The notes under the pieces are model-generated. The model was not told where the DNA came from and did not search any database. It saw only the letters and a program-made list of their open reading frames with translations. Source: Flagellimonas okinawensis (lineage in GTDB: Bacteria; Bacteroidota; Bacteroidia; Flavobacteriales; Flavobacteriaceae). Taken from it: a stretch of 64,000 nucleotides of DNA. Shown here in pieces: positions 57,601 through 64,000 of this stretch. The translations under genes were made by a program, and so were the position numbers. The stretch lies in the NCBI RefSeq assembly GCF_029194005.1, contig NZ_JARFVA010000002.1, forward strand, positions 186,001 to 250,000. Reading direction: 5' to 3'. The first letter of the stretch is position 1. Each line of letters opens with the position of its first letter.

Positions 57601-59538
57601 GTAGAGGATTACGAGAAGCTCCATCGGTTTTATGAAAACAAGATCCAACAGATCCATATTGTGGGCGAGTATGCCCAAAAAATGATCGCTGATTATAAAG
57701 GGGCATTGCAGTTTGTTGAAGATTACTTCCAGTTGAACTACGTTTCGTTTCTGAACAAATACTTTAAGGGAAGTAGGCAAAATGAAATAAAGAGAAACAT
57801 AACGCCCGCAAAATTCAGGAAGCTTTTTGGAGCACTTTCACCCGCACAACTTAGCATCATTAAGGATAATAGTAGCCAACATATTGCGGTGGCTGCCGGT
57901 CCTGGCAGTGGAAAAACCAGGGTCTTGGTCCATAAATTGGCTTCGCTCTTGTTAATGGAGGATGTAAAGCATGAACAATTGTTGATGGTTACCTTCTCAA
58001 GGGCGGCAGCTACGGAGTTTAAGACCCGCTTGTTTGAGTTGATACATAATGCGGCTCTTTATATTGAAATAAAAACGTTTCACTCCTATTGCTTTGATCT
58101 ATTGGGTCGTGTCGGTTCCCTAGAAAAATCGCAAACCGTGATCAAGGATGCCGTGGACAAAATAAAGAGCGGGGATATTGAAGCCAACCATATTACAAAG
58201 ACGGTATTGGTCATCGATGAGGCCCAGGATATGGACCAGCATGAATTTGAGCTGATAAAAACGCTGATTGAACACAATGAGGAAATGCGGGTCATTGCCG
58301 TTGGTGATGATGACCAGAATATTTATGAATTCAGGGGCGCCAGTTCAGAGCATCTGGAGCAATTTATCTCCGAACAGAAAGCCAAAAAAGTTGAACTTGT
58401 TGAAAATTATCGAAGCAAGGCCAACCTGGTGTCGTTTACCAATCAATTTGTGGAACAGATACCCCACCGATTAAAACAAACCCCGATCGTTCCCAAACAA
58501 AAGGACAATGGTTTGGTTAGGGTGGTCAAATATTCCAGCTCAAATCTCATTGCTCCATTGGTCAAGGAAATACTATCAACTGATTTAACTGGGTCGACCT
58601 GTGTGTTGACACACAGGAACGATGACGCCCTTCAGATTGCAGGGCTTTTGATTAAAGGTGGTTTGCCTGCCAAGTTGATACAATCCAATGATGGTTTCAG
58701 TCTTTATGATCTATTGGAGGTGCGCTTTTTTATCGAACAACTAGGAGTTGACCAAGACCAGTATATCATCGATGAAAGCACATGGAAAAATGCAAAACGA
58801 AGACTTTGGGATACCTACAGGGATAGCTCCAACATAGAAACCTGTATCAACATCATCAAGGACTTTGATGCCAGCCATCCGAAGAAGAAGTACCGGACCG
58901 ATTTTGAAATGTTTGTCAAAGAGTCCAAACTGGAGGATTTCACAAAGACCATGGGGGAAGCCATCAATGTTTCGACCGTTCATAAGGCAAAAGGGAAAGA
59001 GTTTGATAATGTGTTCTTAATGTTGGACGGTTATAACTTGGACTCCGATGAGAAAAAAAGACAAATTTATGTGGCCATGACCAGGGCCAAACAGAACCTG
59101 GTTGTTCATTTGAACAGTGATTTTCTGGATAGCTTGTCGTGTGAGGACATTCAAAAAGAATTTGACTATAACGCCTATCAACCTTCAGACCTATTGGTGT
59201 TGCAGTTATCGCATAAAGATGTATGGCTGGACTTTTTTATTACGCGACAACATCTCTTGTGCGATTTAAAGAGCGGGGATCAATTAAATGTTGATATTGA
59301 TGGTTGTTACGATGAAATGGGGAATTGTCTGGTTAAATTTTCGGGAAAATTCAAGGATAAGATTCACGAATATGGAAATAAGGGGTATCGAATTAAGGAC
59401 TGCCAAATAAATTATATGGTATACTGGTATAAGGAGGAGATTGATACAGAAGCAAAAATTGTGCTTCCTGAATTGCTGTTTCAAAAAAGTGAACAAATTC
59501 CATCGGAAAACTCTACAACATCGCTAAACATGTCATAG
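54700..59538 (+). CDS. Fusion of DEDD exonuclease-like, RecQ helicase and UvrD-type helicase
   Basis: 1,612 residues with a good AAAGGAT start context. Residues about 1-125: a DnaQ-like fold with FFDTE (DxE), HNIIYHD and NDAIKARD (final Asp); the usual His of the DEDDh class is not obvious. A CIEGCTYC cluster near 230 could bind metal. About 245-600: RecQ helicase with FGYPDYRTF (Q motif), PTGGGKS near 285, VIDEAHCFSSWG near 387, FTATAKP and QESGRAGRD. About 620-780: an RQC-like winged-helix region. About 1050-1490: superfamily 1 UvrD/PcrA helicase with AAGPGSGKT near 1068, VIDEAQDM near 1173, VENYRSK, and STVHKAKGKEFDNV and VAMTRAKQNL. All helicase motifs look intact. Predicted role: processing of DNA ends or branched or foreign DNA; the true biology is not known. 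Confidence 0.85.
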   Translation: MKKIFFFDTEVQAKSGKVLDIGGVDVAGYTFHSNSIPELLEIFGQHEYICGHNIIYHDIPYVQKYVGRKLSGAKVVDTLFLSPLLFPAKPYYSLLKDDKLQTEELNNPVNDAIKARDLFYDEISAFNRTDEDLKQIYHALLKDRKEFSSFFDFVGYAPFTDNLSRLIRKRFTDKICRSAPMDNIIQTDPVGLAYSLAIIDTDSRNSITPPWVLKNYPEVERIMYLLRNNPCIEGCTYCNKALDVKLGLKRFFGYPDYRTFDGKALQEEAVTAAIHNKSILAVFPTGGGKSIAFQVPALMSGESVRGLTVIISPLQSLMKDQVDNLEKINITEAVTINGLLDPIERAKAFERVENGSASILYISPESLRSKSIERLLLGRNVVRFVIDEAHCFSSWGQDFRVDYLYIGDFIKMLQEKKNLEFGIPVSCFTATAKPNVIQDIKDYFQDKLGLSLESFNASVSRTNLNYKVIPKDNEEDKYNTLRNLIDGKNCPTIIYVSRTKKAFQIAERLSNDGYSAGAYHGKMDKQEKSENQDAFIEGDIQIMVATSAFGMGVDKKDVGLVIHYELSDSLENYVQESGRAGRDINIIADCYALYNEDDLSKHFVLLNQTKLNIREIQQIWKAVKEITRFKDTVSNSALEIARKAGWDDNVVEIETRVSTAISALEEAGYLRRGQNMPRVYANGILSKNALEAIEKINLSEKFNDKQKQQAVRIIKKLLSSKSRKQTTDEAAESRIDYISDHLGIRREEVISVVNILREEKILADSKDLTAYIGRGTKKNRSMTILESTGEIERFLASEFDLEKKAFHIKELNEMADESGCKSVSPNKIKTIINIWTIKNWIKREQHNYSKNHFSIQSNYSRTELMDRLEKRHELARFIIDSLYQKSEDFISDTDKEKVLVEFSVHGLKSEYENRNSLFKSHIDIDDIEDALFYLSRIDAIHIEGGFLVVYNRLTIERLEKDNRIKYKVEDYEKLHRFYENKIQQIHIVGEYAQKMIADYKGALQFVEDYFQLNYVSFLNKYFKGSRQNEIKRNITPAKFRKLFGALSPAQLSIIKDNSSQHIAVAAGPGSGKTRVLVHKLASLLLMEDVKHEQLLMVTFSRAAATEFKTRLFELIHNAALYIEIKTFHSYCFDLLGRVGSLEKSQTVIKDAVDKIKSGDIEANHITKTVLVIDEAQDMDQHEFELIKTLIEHNEEMRVIAVGDDDQNIYEFRGASSEHLEQFISEQKAKKVELVENYRSKANLVSFTNQFVEQIPHRLKQTPIVPKQKDNGLVRVVKYSSSNLIAPLVKEILSTDLTGSTCVLTHRNDDALQIAGLLIKGGLPAKLIQSNDGFSLYDLLEVRFFIEQLGVDQDQYIIDESTWKNAKRRLWDTYRDSSNIETCINIIKDFDASHPKKKYRTDFEMFVKESKLEDFTKTMGEAINVSTVHKAKGKEFDNVFLMLDGYNLDSDEKKRQIYVAMTRAKQNLVVHLNSDFLDSLSCEDIQKEFDYNAYQPSDLLVLQLSHKDVWLDFFITRQHLLCDLKSGDQLNVDIDGCYDEMGNCLVKFSGKFKDKIHEYGNKGYRIKDCQINYMVYWYKEEIDTEAKIVLPELLFQKSEQIPSENSTTSLNMS

Positions 59539-59955
59539 CGGCAAGTCAATAGTTTAGGTAAATTGTTTTCAGCACTAACAAACAATACCTCCAATTGGTA
59601 ATCTAGAGGTCATTAAAAAAAGAAAATTTTAATTCACAGTTAAGTGGCAACTGTTCCATTTTACTTTTCAAGGATTTTTTTGGCAGTCAAAACAATGGAC
59701 ATGACGGGGTAACTTGAGATGGTTAATATCAGATATATATTGTGCTAACGGCATAAATGCCGATTAAAACTTGGATAAAAAGAGCCACAGCACTTTTTGA
59801 CATAATGGTATAGGGCAATTTGATCATCCCATTGTAAATTGTATAGTTTCTTTGCCATGTTTTGTTTTCCCCAATTTTATTTTTGAGCCGAATACACCCA
59901 ACAATCAACTCATATTTTTATTATATTTGAGCCGAATAAGATTTTTAATCGACTC
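59539..59955. other. 417-bp intergenic region before the Fic gene, with operators
   Basis: No coding frame supported. It contains a short hairpin ACAGTT/AACTGT near 59637-59655 and, in its last 75 bp, the twin palindromes listed separately. Otherwise AT-rich and without other recognisable signals. Confidence 0.5.
59882..59913 (+). promoter_or_regulatory. First palindromic operator upstream of fic
   Basis: TGAGCCGAATA, a 7-nt spacer and CAATCAACTCA: imperfect inverted repeat (about 7 of 11 positions match). It copies the second site 44 bp downstream, sharing the 13-mer TTTGAGCCGAATA. Confidence 0.6.
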
Positions 59956-59957
59956 AT
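59926..59957 (+). promoter_or_regulatory. Second palindromic operator overlapping the fic start codon
   Basis: TGAGCCGAATA, spacer AGATTTT, TAATCGACTCA: about 9 of 11 arm positions match as an inverted repeat. The right arm ends in the ATG of fic, so a bound protein would block transcription or ribosome entry. Same length and ends as the upstream copy. Confidence 0.65.
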
Positions 59958-61047
59958 GCGATATAATTGGCAAAAAAAGGATTGGCCCAATTTTCAATAC
60001 CAGACCAATGATATTGAAGACTTACTGTTTGATTTTGCACAGAGAACTGGGCGTATTGGGGGAGTATTGGAAGGGCTTTCGGAAACGGAGCAGACAGATG
60101 CCATGATCAACCTAATGGTTTCCGAGGCCATAAAGACGTCCGAGATTGAAGGTGAATATTTGAGTCGAAATGATGTCATGTCCTCTATCAAGAGAAATTT
60201 AGGAATTCAGCAAGATGTTCCCTTAACCAAGGACAAAAGAGCTGAAGGGATAGCGGAGCTTATGTTGGCCGTTCGAAAGAATTTTAATGAGGGCCTTCGT
60301 GAAAGAGAGTTGTTGGATTGGCATTCCATGTTGATGAAGGGCAATGTATCTGTTCAAGTGGGCCAGTGGCGGACCCATGAGGAACCGATGCAAATCGTAT
60401 CTGGAGCCATGGGCAGGGAAGTGGTCCATTTTCAGGCACCACCTTCTGAAAGAATACCTTCCGAAATGGAAGCTTTCATTGCTTGGTTCAATAAATCACA
60501 GGATAAAATAAAGAAACCTATAATAAGAGCTGCTGTTGCCCATCTGTATTTTGAATCCATTCACCCGTTTGAGGACGGGAATGGTAGGATAGGTCGTGCG
60601 ATTGCGGAAAAAGCTTTGTCCCAAAGTATCAATCGTCCAGTTCTATTCAGTTTGTCAAAGTCCATTGAGAGCAACAAAAATGCCTATTATGACGCTTTGA
60701 AAAAAGCGCAGCACTCCAATGAAATCACCGAGTGGGTCAATTATTTTGTACAGACCGTTCTTGAGGCACAAATAGATGCCGAACAGGAAATCGAGTTCAC
60801 ATTAAAAAAGACTAAGTTTTTTGACCAATTTAAGAATGGGTTCAATGATCGTCAAGAGAAAGCGGTTCGCCGGATGTTGGACGAAGGGCATAAAGGTTTT
60901 GAGGGTGGGATGAACGCACGTAAATATGTTTCCTTGACAGGGGCATCCAAGGCCACGGCCACCAGGGATTTACAGGATTTGGTCGAAAAGGGAGTCTTTG
61001 TTCCAATTGGAGGCGGAAGGAGTACCCGATATGAAATCAAACTTTAG
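59956..61047 (+). CDS. Class II Fic-domain protein with C-terminal winged helix
   Basis: 363 residues. The Fic core carries the full active site HPFEDGNGRIGR at residues 203-214; most such proteins transfer AMP or another nucleotide to target proteins. An N-terminal inhibitory motif of the form (S/T)xxxE(G/N) is TSEIEG near residue 61, so activity is self-restrained and predicted to need relief. A Fic_N-like region (about 1-50) precedes it. The C-terminal ~65 residues form a winged-helix unit (GGMNARKYVSLTGASKATATRDLQDL) that may bind DNA, such as the palindromes at its own start. No antitoxin gene is adjacent, consistent with the built-in inhibitor. Confidence 0.9.
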   Translation: MRYNWQKKDWPNFQYQTNDIEDLLFDFAQRTGRIGGVLEGLSETEQTDAMINLMVSEAIKTSEIEGEYLSRNDVMSSIKRNLGIQQDVPLTKDKRAEGIAELMLAVRKNFNEGLRERELLDWHSMLMKGNVSVQVGQWRTHEEPMQIVSGAMGREVVHFQAPPSERIPSEMEAFIAWFNKSQDKIKKPIIRAAVAHLYFESIHPFEDGNGRIGRAIAEKALSQSINRPVLFSLSKSIESNKNAYYDALKKAQHSNEITEWVNYFVQTVLEAQIDAEQEIEFTLKKTKFFDQFKNGFNDRQEKAVRRMLDEGHKGFEGGMNARKYVSLTGASKATATRDLQDLVEKGVFVPIGGGRSTRYEIKL

Positions 61048-61213
61048 AAATCAGCGAACGAAGAAGAGCGAATTGCTGAATGCCCAAATCCTTTGGATTT
61101 GTACAAAAGTTTGTTTGTCTAAGGGCTGACACTAAATTCCAATTCGATTCCATTGAGTGAGTCGCCCCACCATACATTTAGTGTGTTATCACCAACATCT
61201 TTTCAAACCTCTA

Positions 61214-61825
61214 CTATTGCTCAGCCTCATGCTCCCATTCCTTGATATAGGTATCCAGGTTGAGCAAGACAAAATTTATCCTTTCCATCGGGAATTTGTT
61301 GGGGTCATAGCTGCCATCAATGGCCACAAGTTTGCTGTTTACCCATGCTTTTGTTTCCTTGTATTCCGGATGCTTGGGCTTTTCCATGATCTTTAGAAAA
61401 TCATAAAAACCCGGTATGCTGCCAACATCTTCTGGAGGGCAGTTCAATGCTCCATCACAACAGACGGGAAAGGGCATTGCCAGATCCTCCACTATCATTT
61501 CCAAGGTCAGGGAATGTTGCCAGTAATCCCCGAAATCGTACAAATATTCCAATTTTTGGCCCTTGGCCTTTAGCACATCACCAATGGTTATCGTTTTCGA
61601 ATCAATGATCTCATTGGGGCCATTAAAGCCATCGTCCTCAAATTGTTGACCAATCCGATAGCTGTCCATAGTGAATTCGTACAGGTGGTAGTTCTCCCAC
61701 CCCATTACAATCTGGACGATGTGGTGAAGCCTGTAAAACGTGGTATCGGATGGGACCAAAAATTCACGCCATATTTTGGGGGAGGTCTTTTCCAATTCGA
61801 TTCGAAACTTGAATATTTTTTTCAA
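61214..61825 (-). CDS. Plasmid pRiA4b ORF-3-like family protein
   Basis: 203 residues. The family pattern is clear: KFRIELEKTSPKIWREFLVPSDTTF at the start, HHIVQIVMGWENYHLYEF, YLYDFGDYWQHSLTLE, and a CCDGALNCPPEDVGSIPGF segment. Function is unknown; members are common on plasmids and in accessory regions. The start is a TTG (no nearer ATG before residue 53). It converges with the fic gene. Confidence 0.88.
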   Translation of the reverse strand: MKKIFKFRIELEKTSPKIWREFLVPSDTTFYRLHHIVQIVMGWENYHLYEFTMDSYRIGQQFEDDGFNGPNEIIDSKTITIGDVLKAKGQKLEYLYDFGDYWQHSLTLEMIVEDLAMPFPVCCDGALNCPPEDVGSIPGFYDFLKIMEKPKHPEYKETKAWVNSKLVAIDGSYDPNKFPMERINFVLLNLDTYIKEWEHEAEQ

Positions 61826-61966
61826 TGTATAGAACTTGTGTGTAATTGTTAATACTTAATCAGACAATCTTAAAAAATTAGTTTGACTCTTAAAGCAAAT
61901 CCTTCAGATAAGTACGGCACAAAAAATCATCAAAATGAAGTTGGGATTGCTCGAACTTGCTTTGGC

Positions 61967-63181
61967 TTATTCCTTTAGTTTAATTCTTTGTGCTTCTGTG
62001 TCATATTCGTAATGGACGATATTTTCATTCAAGATCAATTGGATGGTTTCTTCGATAACCTCAAAAGGAACTACAAACCATTCCCTTGGATTTAGTCGTT
62101 GTCCTTTTTCATTGAACAAGTCAATGTCCAAACAAGCATTGGCGAAAAATCTATGCAGAAGAATTTCTAATTTGTCCGCATTTCTATTGTAAACTTTGTA
62201 AGTCGCTATTTTTTTGACGTCTGCAAATAAGTAAGTCGCTTCGTTTTTGGCATTCTTTATTCTGTCGTCAACTGAACCACTTGCAAAGCCGATTTTGTAT
62301 AAGTCCTTAATTTCTGTGAGTTCTTTTTCAGTTGATTTTGTTTTCAAAACGTAAATCCAACCCGACTGAACATCTTCTTCTTTTACAAGCCCTGAATTAA
62401 CAAACAAGTCCTGTTCAATTTTGTCATAGGTGTTGGTGATCAATTTCCCATCTTTTTGGATTTGCTTCCCTAAAGAACGGTACAGCATATTGCTGTAAGT
62501 TCCATTTTCAAAAACCGTTCGTGTACGACCTTCAAGTCTTACTCTATTTCCTGAACCAAGGTCGACTTCATCTTTTTTCAAATTCGCTGATTCTAAATAA
62601 AGCATAATGCCATTCATTAGATAGAAATCGCCAACGTGTAGGTTTTTTTCAATGTTGGTAAACGGCTTTATCTTTCGCTTTCCTTCCTTTATTTCCTTGT
62701 GAACTTTTAAGAACATTTTCTCATACTTCTCAAAGTCCTTTTCTTTTATTGGTTTTCTTTGGGCAACAAAATCCGCATCTGCCCTATCTTCTGGTCTTGG
62801 TGTGTGTTTAAATTTGAAAATAGCTAAATCATTGTCAGCATCTAGCAATCCCAATTCATCATCTTCATTCAAAATGTCGTCAATGGATTGCTTTTCCATT
62901 TCTACATAGCCCAAAAGGTTGTGTCTGTCAAAAGGTTTAAGAACTTTTTTCTGCTCTTCATTTTCTCTGAAGTTTTTGAGTTTGGCTAACAAACCATATT
63001 CTGACATACTGGATTTGTTAGGTTCCCGCTCGTTTTTGTCAATAAAAACATTGATTTCCTCAAAAGAATCAATAAGCCTTTCTTCATCTGTTTTTACAGT
63101 TGAAGTTTTGACTTTGGCATCTAACAATCCAAAATCATCATCATCAAAAATATCCTCTATGGTCAGTTTCTTTTTACCCAT
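61967..63181 (-). CDS. GIY-YIG (T5orf172-like) nuclease-family protein with two acidic DDxxGLLDA motifs
   Basis: 404 residues from the ATG at 63181; an in-frame TTG two codons upstream is less likely. The C-terminal ~110 residues hold a T5orf172/GIY-YIG-like domain: GWIYVLKTKSTEKE, LYKIGFASGSVDDRI, LEILLHRFFANACLD, and NPREWFVVPFEVIEE. The N-terminal ~120 residues are acidic and contain two near-copies of a motif of the form (I)xDI-x-x-D/E-D-D-x-x-GLLDA, at about residues 8-22 and 98-113. The middle carries FEKYEKMFLKVHKEI and IQKDGKLITNTYDKI. Its ATG lies 8 nt inside the upstream gene, implying coupled translation and a shared complex or pathway. Confidence 0.8.
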   Translation of the reverse strand: MGKKKLTIEDIFDDDDFGLLDAKVKTSTVKTDEERLIDSFEEINVFIDKNEREPNKSSMSEYGLLAKLKNFRENEEQKKVLKPFDRHNLLGYVEMEKQSIDDILNEDDELGLLDADNDLAIFKFKHTPRPEDRADADFVAQRKPIKEKDFEKYEKMFLKVHKEIKEGKRKIKPFTNIEKNLHVGDFYLMNGIMLYLESANLKKDEVDLGSGNRVRLEGRTRTVFENGTYSNMLYRSLGKQIQKDGKLITNTYDKIEQDLFVNSGLVKEEDVQSGWIYVLKTKSTEKELTEIKDLYKIGFASGSVDDRIKNAKNEATYLFADVKKIATYKVYNRNADKLEILLHRFFANACLDIDLFNEKGQRLNPREWFVVPFEVIEETIQLILNENIVHYEYDTEAQRIKLKE

Positions 63182-64000
63182 TTTCAAGTGTTTTTTTACG
63201 TTTTAACTCTCTCAAAAACACTAAAGCTTCTGCCATTCTCTTTTCTTTATGGTCAAATGCCTGAATACTTGGTTGCTCGCCCTTATTGTTTTTTACCCAT
63301 TCTTTTATTTTTGGCCATAATAAAATGGCTTCTTCTTCGGTCATTTCAATTTTGGTGGATTGAATATGTTCGTCAATCAATTTTAAAACCTGTGTGGTTA
63401 CCGATTTTGATAAAATTTCAAAGGCCTTTTGGAACGGATTCACTTGGTCAATCAGATCAATGTGAATATCATCTATGTTCACAAAGCTTCCTGCCATTCT
63501 GATAAATTTCTTGTCGCCTTGTTCCTCAATAGTACTGTTCTTAATAACAGAATCGACTACTACGTGCTGTCTTACGGCTTCCACATCTTCTTCATCCAAA
63601 TCGGGATAAACTTCACGAATGATTTTAGGAATCAAAACGGTATTGATAACCTCTGGCTCAATATTCCCGGGCATTGCTTTCAGCATTTGTGGGTCTTGCA
63701 AAATCTTAGCCTTCAAATCATTCAAATCTGTATCAATGATGTCTTTGGCCCTCTGTGAAGTAGGTAATTTGAAACCTCTTATTTTAATGGTGTTGTCATC
63801 CTCGTCTTCATCCTCATCATCTTCGTCTTTTTTGAGCTTGAATTTCCAATTTGGGGCCAACACTTGCTCCATCAATAAAGAAGCTGTTATGGCTTTCAGC
63901 ATATTATTGACAGACAATTTTACTTCTTCATCTTCTGCATCAGGTTGCGCAATAAGGTTGGTAAATTGAGCGTGTGTTTTATTGTTGCTGTCTCTTGTGG
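63174..64000 (-). CDS. Acidic protein, C-terminal part (gene continues past the window)
   Basis: The reading frame is open to the last base of the window, so the N terminus lies outside; about 275 residues are visible. Sequence seen: an N-terminal portion ending SVNNMLKAITASLLMEQVLAPNWKF, a strongly acidic stretch (DEDDEDEDEDD), a helical region IEPEVINTVLIPKIIREVYPD, and a basic C terminus LRELKRKKT. No motif identifies it; by position next to a GIY-YIG gene it may be the end of a larger enzyme of a DNA-processing or defence operon, but that is a guess. It overlaps the next gene by 8 nt. Confidence 0.6.
   Translation of the reverse strand, partial: TRDSNNKTHAQFTNLIAQPDAEDEEVKLSVNNMLKAITASLLMEQVLAPNWKFKLKKDEDDEDEDEDDNTIKIRGFKLPTSQRAKDIIDTDLNDLKAKILQDPQMLKAMPGNIEPEVINTVLIPKIIREVYPDLDEEDVEAVRQHVVVDSVIKNSTIEEQGDKKFIRMAGSFVNIDDIHIDLIDQVNPFQKAFEILSKSVTTQVLKLIDEHIQSTKIEMTEEEAILLWPKIKEWVKNNKGEQPSIQAFDHKEKRMAEALVFLRELKRKKTLENG

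Noticed and set aside
52425..59528. 12-mer AACATCGCTAAA at 52425-52436 and 59517-59528, considered as possible element ends
   Set aside because: A 12-mer recurring in a region of this size is expected by chance several times over, and one copy lies inside the coding end of the helicase fusion.
63800..63840. Repetitive GAT/GAA-type stretch (CATCATC-like on the plus strand)
   Set aside because: It encodes an acidic Asp/Glu-rich segment in frame; no sign of a microsatellite array outside the coding frame.
48764..64000. CRISPR array, integrase, transposase or insertion sequence in the accessory region
   Set aside because: Looked for on both strands; no recombinase or transposase motif and no regular repeat-spacer pattern was found.

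Overview
The window reads as a chromosome segment of a gliding or T9SS-bearing Flavobacteriia member, probably a marine Flavobacteriaceae. Evidence: an operon matching the Flavobacterium johnsoniae sprC-sprD-sprB-sprF gliding operon in order and content, C-terminal type IX secretion (type B) sorting domains, PorP/SprF barrels, -7 promoter boxes of the Bacteroidota form TAnnTTTG, and a moderately AT-rich composition. The genus cannot be fixed from this sequence alone.

Left region (1-21.5 kb): glnS runs leftward; rightward lies a tightly packed four-gene operon (gaps of 6, 10 and 21 nt) for surface motility or adhesion. It holds an Ig-rich secreted protein (SprC-like), a PorP/SprF barrel with two SPOR-like repeats (SprD-like), a giant adhesin of about 4,730 residues with about 40 SprB-type repeats, and a SprF-like barrel thought to serve its secretion.

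Housekeeping region (21.5-48.8 kb): folB; two tandem tRNA-Cys-like genes, one with an abnormal anticodon loop; a LysE-type exporter; a GIN-domain protein; rnr; a 592-bp AT-rich gap with several DnaA-box-like motifs; rpiB, a CDF metal exporter and an ElaA-like acetyltransferase; a compact candidate restriction-modification pair; a protease block (S41 protease behind rnpA, M1 metallopeptidase, S8 subtilase) with a metallo-beta-lactamase-fold hydrolase; a CPA1 antiporter; two small genes; lepA; an outer-membrane barrel protein; dusB; rbfA with a LolE-like permease; methylmalonyl-CoA epimerase; and a CAU-anticodon tRNA with its own promoter and terminator.

Accessory region (48.8-64 kb): past the tRNA the content changes to lipoproteins, a DinB-like protein, a serine hydrolase, orphan regulators and DNA-metabolism or defence-like genes. 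The most striking is a 1,612-residue protein joining a DEDD exonuclease-like domain, a RecQ helicase and a UvrD/PcrA-type helicase, preceded by an uncharacterised HTH plus coiled-coil protein. Then come a class II Fic protein with twin palindromic operators, a pRiA4b ORF-3-like gene, and at the right edge a GIY-YIG protein translationally coupled to an acidic protein cut by the window end. No integrase, transposase or CRISPR array was seen, so island status rests on gene content and the tRNA boundary.
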